A stretch of 8,009 nucleotides of DNA from Natrialbaceae archaeon Tc-Br11_E2g1 (GTDB lineage: Archaea > Halobacteriota > Halobacteria > Halobacteriales > Natrialbaceae): positions 1 through 8,009 of the forward strand of contig LKNC01000123.1 in the NCBI GenBank assembly GCA_001564255.1, written 5' to 3'. Positions 6,622 to 8,009 of the stretch are shown here, piece after piece. The notes beneath the pieces were generated by a model. That model had not been told where the DNA came from. It saw only the letters and a list, made by a program, of their open reading frames with translations, and made no database searches. Both the position numbers and the translations under genes were made by a program. The first letter of the stretch is position 1. The number at the start of each line of letters is the position of its first letter.

Positions 6622-6644
6622 CCCCACGACGGGGAACTGTGGGT

Positions 6645-6839
6645 ATGAGCTTCGAGGAAGACGACCGCGTCGTCTTAGAGGACAAGCACAGCGAGTTCGA
6701 CGGCGAAGTCGGCACGGTCACCCAGACCATGGAGTCGATGTTCGGCGACGTCACCTACACCGTGAGCTTCGAGGACGGCCAGGAGTCCGGCGTTCCCGGG
6801 GACGCCCTGGAGGCCGCCGACGAAGGGACCGACGAGTAA
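6645..6839 (+). CDS. Small acidic, probably SH3/KOW-like beta-barrel protein (64 aa)
   Basis: The 64-residue protein reads as alternating strands: DDRVVLEDK, GEVGTVTQTMES, GDVTYTVSFEDG and QESGVPGDALEAAD. The 'G-x-V-G-T-V' turn and the 'Y-x-V-x-F-x-DG' strand recall KOW/SH3-type small barrels and DUF1918-like proteins, which are often nucleic-acid or partner binders. This is a fold impression, not an identification. An upstream in-frame ATG at 6603 would add 14 residues but would overlap the TATA-like box; ATG 6645 begins at the typical MSFEEDD and is preferred. It lacks Cys, membrane segments or a signal. The next gene, a predicted RNA-binding protein, begins 25 nt downstream, so the two may form an operon. 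Confidence 0.8.
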   Translation: MSFEEDDRVVLEDKHSEFDGEVGTVTQTMESMFGDVTYTVSFEDGQESGVPGDALEAADEGTDE

Positions 6840-6864
6840 TTTCACACCCATACCGCACGTATCG

Positions 6865-7305
6865 ATGCCAAAGATCCCGCTTCACTACGTCGATTTGCGG
6901 ACGTTCTGTTATGTCACCGAGGATCAAAAACGCGTCGAACAGGCGCTTTGGACCCTCCTCCCCGAGGAGTTCGAGGTAGAACGGGCGGAGAGTGAGGGCC
7001 ACTACGGCGACCGCATTCTCGTCTTTTCTGCCCGCGTCGAGAGGGCCGACGACGTCCGTCACGTCCTCTCCAGACTCGCCGACTTAGAGGACTTCGAGGG
7101 GGTAATCGAGGAACTCGACGACCGCGTCACCGAGAACACTGAACTGTTCCTCACACTCGACAAACAGGCCGCGTTCAACGGGGACGTCCGGTTGGGCGAC
7201 GGCATCACGTTCCGTGGGAAAGTCGAGGCCTATCCCGCCAAAAAGGCGAAAGCCGTCGAGAACGCCGAGGAGGTCCTCGAGCGCCTCCACGACGGGGAGT
7301 CCTGA
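6865..7305 (+). CDS. RNA-binding protein of the COG1325/PF01877 (archaeal exosome-associated-type) family
   Basis: A cytosolic protein of 146 residues. The opening 'IPLHYVDLRTFCYVTEDQKRVEQAL' (about residues 4-28), the central HYGDRILVFSARVER (46-60) and the C-terminal block 'FLTLDKQAAFNGDVRLGDGITFRGKVEAYP' (about 94-123) match the archaeal RNA-binding family COG1325. That family was predicted from gene context to work with RNA processing or the exosome; its exact role is not established. Length fits the family. The ATG at 6865 lies 25 nt after the small beta-rich gene. The stop codon overlaps a small 5-bp stem (TGACG, 7303-7307, with CGTCA, 7313-7317), too weak to call a terminator. Confidence 0.85.
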   Translation: MPKIPLHYVDLRTFCYVTEDQKRVEQALWTLLPEEFEVERAESEGHYGDRILVFSARVERADDVRHVLSRLADLEDFEGVIEELDDRVTENTELFLTLDKQAAFNGDVRLGDGITFRGKVEAYPAKKAKAVENAEEVLERLHDGES

Positions 7306-7397
7306 CGGCGATCGTCACTCCCCTGTGTCTTTCCCCGGTTTGTGTCTATCGACTCGACGTACTCCCCAGAGGACAATTCAAGAGCTTCGCACACTGG

Positions 7398-7406
7398 TAT
7401 TATATT
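7398..7406 (+). promoter_or_regulatory. Candidate TATA box for the Gln-repeat gene
   Basis: TATTATATT is the only AT-rich element in the 206-nt gap 7306-7511. Transcription would start near 7428, leaving a leader of about 80 nt, so the gene would be leadered, although only a weak purine run (GAGAGAACC) precedes the ATG. A stop at 7452 in the same frame excludes starts further upstream. Confidence 0.4.
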
Positions 7407-7511
7407 CTCCCCGGTGGTGGTGACTGTGTGGTCGTGTCAGTGAGCGGCCGGTGATTCAGAGCGGACGACCGTGTCGGCCGCGACCGACGTACGGCCACGA
7501 ACGAGAGAACC

Positions 7512-7919
7512 ATGAGTCAACATCAGCGACAGCCACGCCAACGAGAGCAGTCCGAACAGCAAGGATATCAGGCCGACCAACAGCAACCACAACAGCAAGG
7601 CCAGCAAGCCGGCCGACAGCAATCCCAGCAGCAGGGATATCAGACCGGCCAACAGCAACCACAACAGCAGGGCCAGCAAGCCGGCCGACAGCAACCACAA
7701 CAGCAAGGCCAGCAAGCCGGCCGACAGCAATCCCAGCAGCAGGGATATCAGGCCGGCCAACAGCAACCACAACAGCAGGGATATCAGGCCGGCCAACAGC
7801 AACCCCAGGCGATGGGCGGTGGTCGCCAGCACGGACAGTTCGAGACACAACGACACGAGCCACAGACGGGCCAGCAGTTCACCCAGTCGATGCCCCAAGA
7901 GGTCGTCACCACCGTCTAA
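7512..7919 (+). CDS. Glutamine-rich tandem-repeat protein, probably cut short by an internal TAA
   Basis: I do not recognise the family. The 135-codon ORF begins MSQHQRQPRQREQSEQ, continues as seven 12-residue repeats (17-100) and ends with MGGGRQHGQFETQRHEP and then TGQQFTQSMPQEVVTTV. Roughly 45% of residues are Gln, and the repeat block has a single acidic residue, quite unlike ordinary haloarchaeal proteins. It has no signal peptide or membrane helix; it is likely a disordered cytosolic linker or condensation-prone segment. The stop TAA at 7917-7919 follows GTC and precedes GAC. The same frame continues with strongly biased coding sequence to the window edge, so the natural protein may be longer: an N-terminal Gln-rich arm on a helical domain. 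Long antisense ORFs here are by-products of stop-free CAA/CAG repeats. Confidence 0.72.
   Translation: MSQHQRQPRQREQSEQQGYQADQQQPQQQGQQAGRQQSQQQGYQTGQQQPQQQGQQAGRQQPQQQGQQAGRQQSQQQGYQAGQQQPQQQGYQAGQQQPQAMGGGRQHGQFETQRHEPQTGQQFTQSMPQEVVTTV
7560..7811 (+). repeat. Seven in-frame 36-bp tandem repeats encoding QG(Y/Q)QAG(Q/R)QQ(P/S)QQ
   Basis: Units start at 7560, 7596, 7632, 7668, 7704, 7740 and 7776. Two kinds alternate: a Tyr type (QGYQxG/DQQQPQQ; units 1, 3, 6, 7) and an Arg type (QGQQAGRQQ-S/P-QQ; units 2, 4, 5). The 72-bp pair 7596-7667 is identical to 7704-7775 except for one base (ACC versus GCC), showing recent duplication. GATATC recurs in every Tyr unit and GCCGGCC in most units. The phase is strictly preserved. 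Confidence 0.95.
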
Positions 7920-8009
7920 GACCTCGACAGACTCGAGACGGTCGCCGAGTTCGCCGACGGGCGAGCCACACAGCAGGGCAACACCGAGGCCGCGCGGATC
8001 GCCGACGCG
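7920..8009 (+). other. In-frame coding continuation after the Gln-repeat stop codon
   Basis: The 30 codons after the TAA remain open in the same frame and translate as DLDRLETVAEFADGRATQQG followed by NTEAARIADA. Third positions are G or C in about 26 of 30 codons, a normal haloarchaeal coding pattern, and the peptide looks like the start of an acidic helical domain. No ATG, GTG or TTG occurs in frame in this stretch, so an independent gene starting here is unlikely. A single C-to-T change turning a CAA (Gln) into TAA would explain the arrangement; readthrough or a sequencing error are alternatives. Confidence 0.6.

Noticed and set aside
7437..7898. Long minus-strand Leu-rich and Val/Gly-rich ORFs opposite the Gln-repeat gene
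   Set aside because: They are by-products of CAA/CAG-rich repeats, whose complements contain no stop codons. The sense frame ends in non-repetitive sequence that makes sense as protein.
7920..8009. Recoding of TAA as an amino acid at 7917
   Set aside because: Known archaeal stop reassignment (pyrrolysine) uses TAG, not TAA, so a mutation, occasional readthrough or sequence error is more likely.

Overview
The window looks like a haloarchaeal (class Halobacteria) chromosome segment. It is GC-rich with strong GC bias at third codon positions. Its proteins are acidic. It carries a twin-arginine lipoprotein signal with an acidic spacer, a haloarchaeal actin (salactin/volactin type), a CdpA-like membrane protein, and several TATA-like boxes about 28 nt before start codons, as expected for leaderless transcripts. 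I cannot assign genus or family from the sequence alone. No tRNA, rRNA, CRISPR array or insertion sequence was seen.

Minus-strand block (1-5388, read right to left): a KDG/KDPG-type class I aldolase (4501-5388); a MOT1-type molybdate/sulfate permease (3324-4415); a four-TM protein with a long disordered cytosolic tail that I recognise as CdpA-like, the haloarchaeal FtsZ membrane anchor (2369-3268); an actin homologue of the salactin family (1229-2254); a small unknown acidic protein 34 nt behind the actin (1009-1194); a doubtful short hydrophobic ORF (773-994) overlapping an 11-bp inverted repeat; and the N-terminal 254 residues of a Tat-exported family 5 peptide/nickel-type solute-binding lipoprotein (1-764, running off the left edge).

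A 296-bp divergent intergenic region (5389-5684) holds promoters for both sides and no convincing gene.

Plus-strand block (5685-8009): a stand-alone ThiD kinase of thiamine synthesis; a 64-residue predicted beta-rich small protein; a COG1325-type RNA-binding protein; a 206-bp gap with a candidate TATA box; and a glutamine-rich protein built from seven exact 36-bp (12-residue) repeats. That last ORF is closed by a TAA, but the same frame continues with good haloarchaeal coding sequence to the right edge.

The most interesting points are the neighbouring CdpA-like and actin genes, which would put a division-ring anchor beside a cell-shape actin, the unknown small partner behind the actin, and the Gln-repeat protein apparently interrupted by a CAA-to-TAA change.
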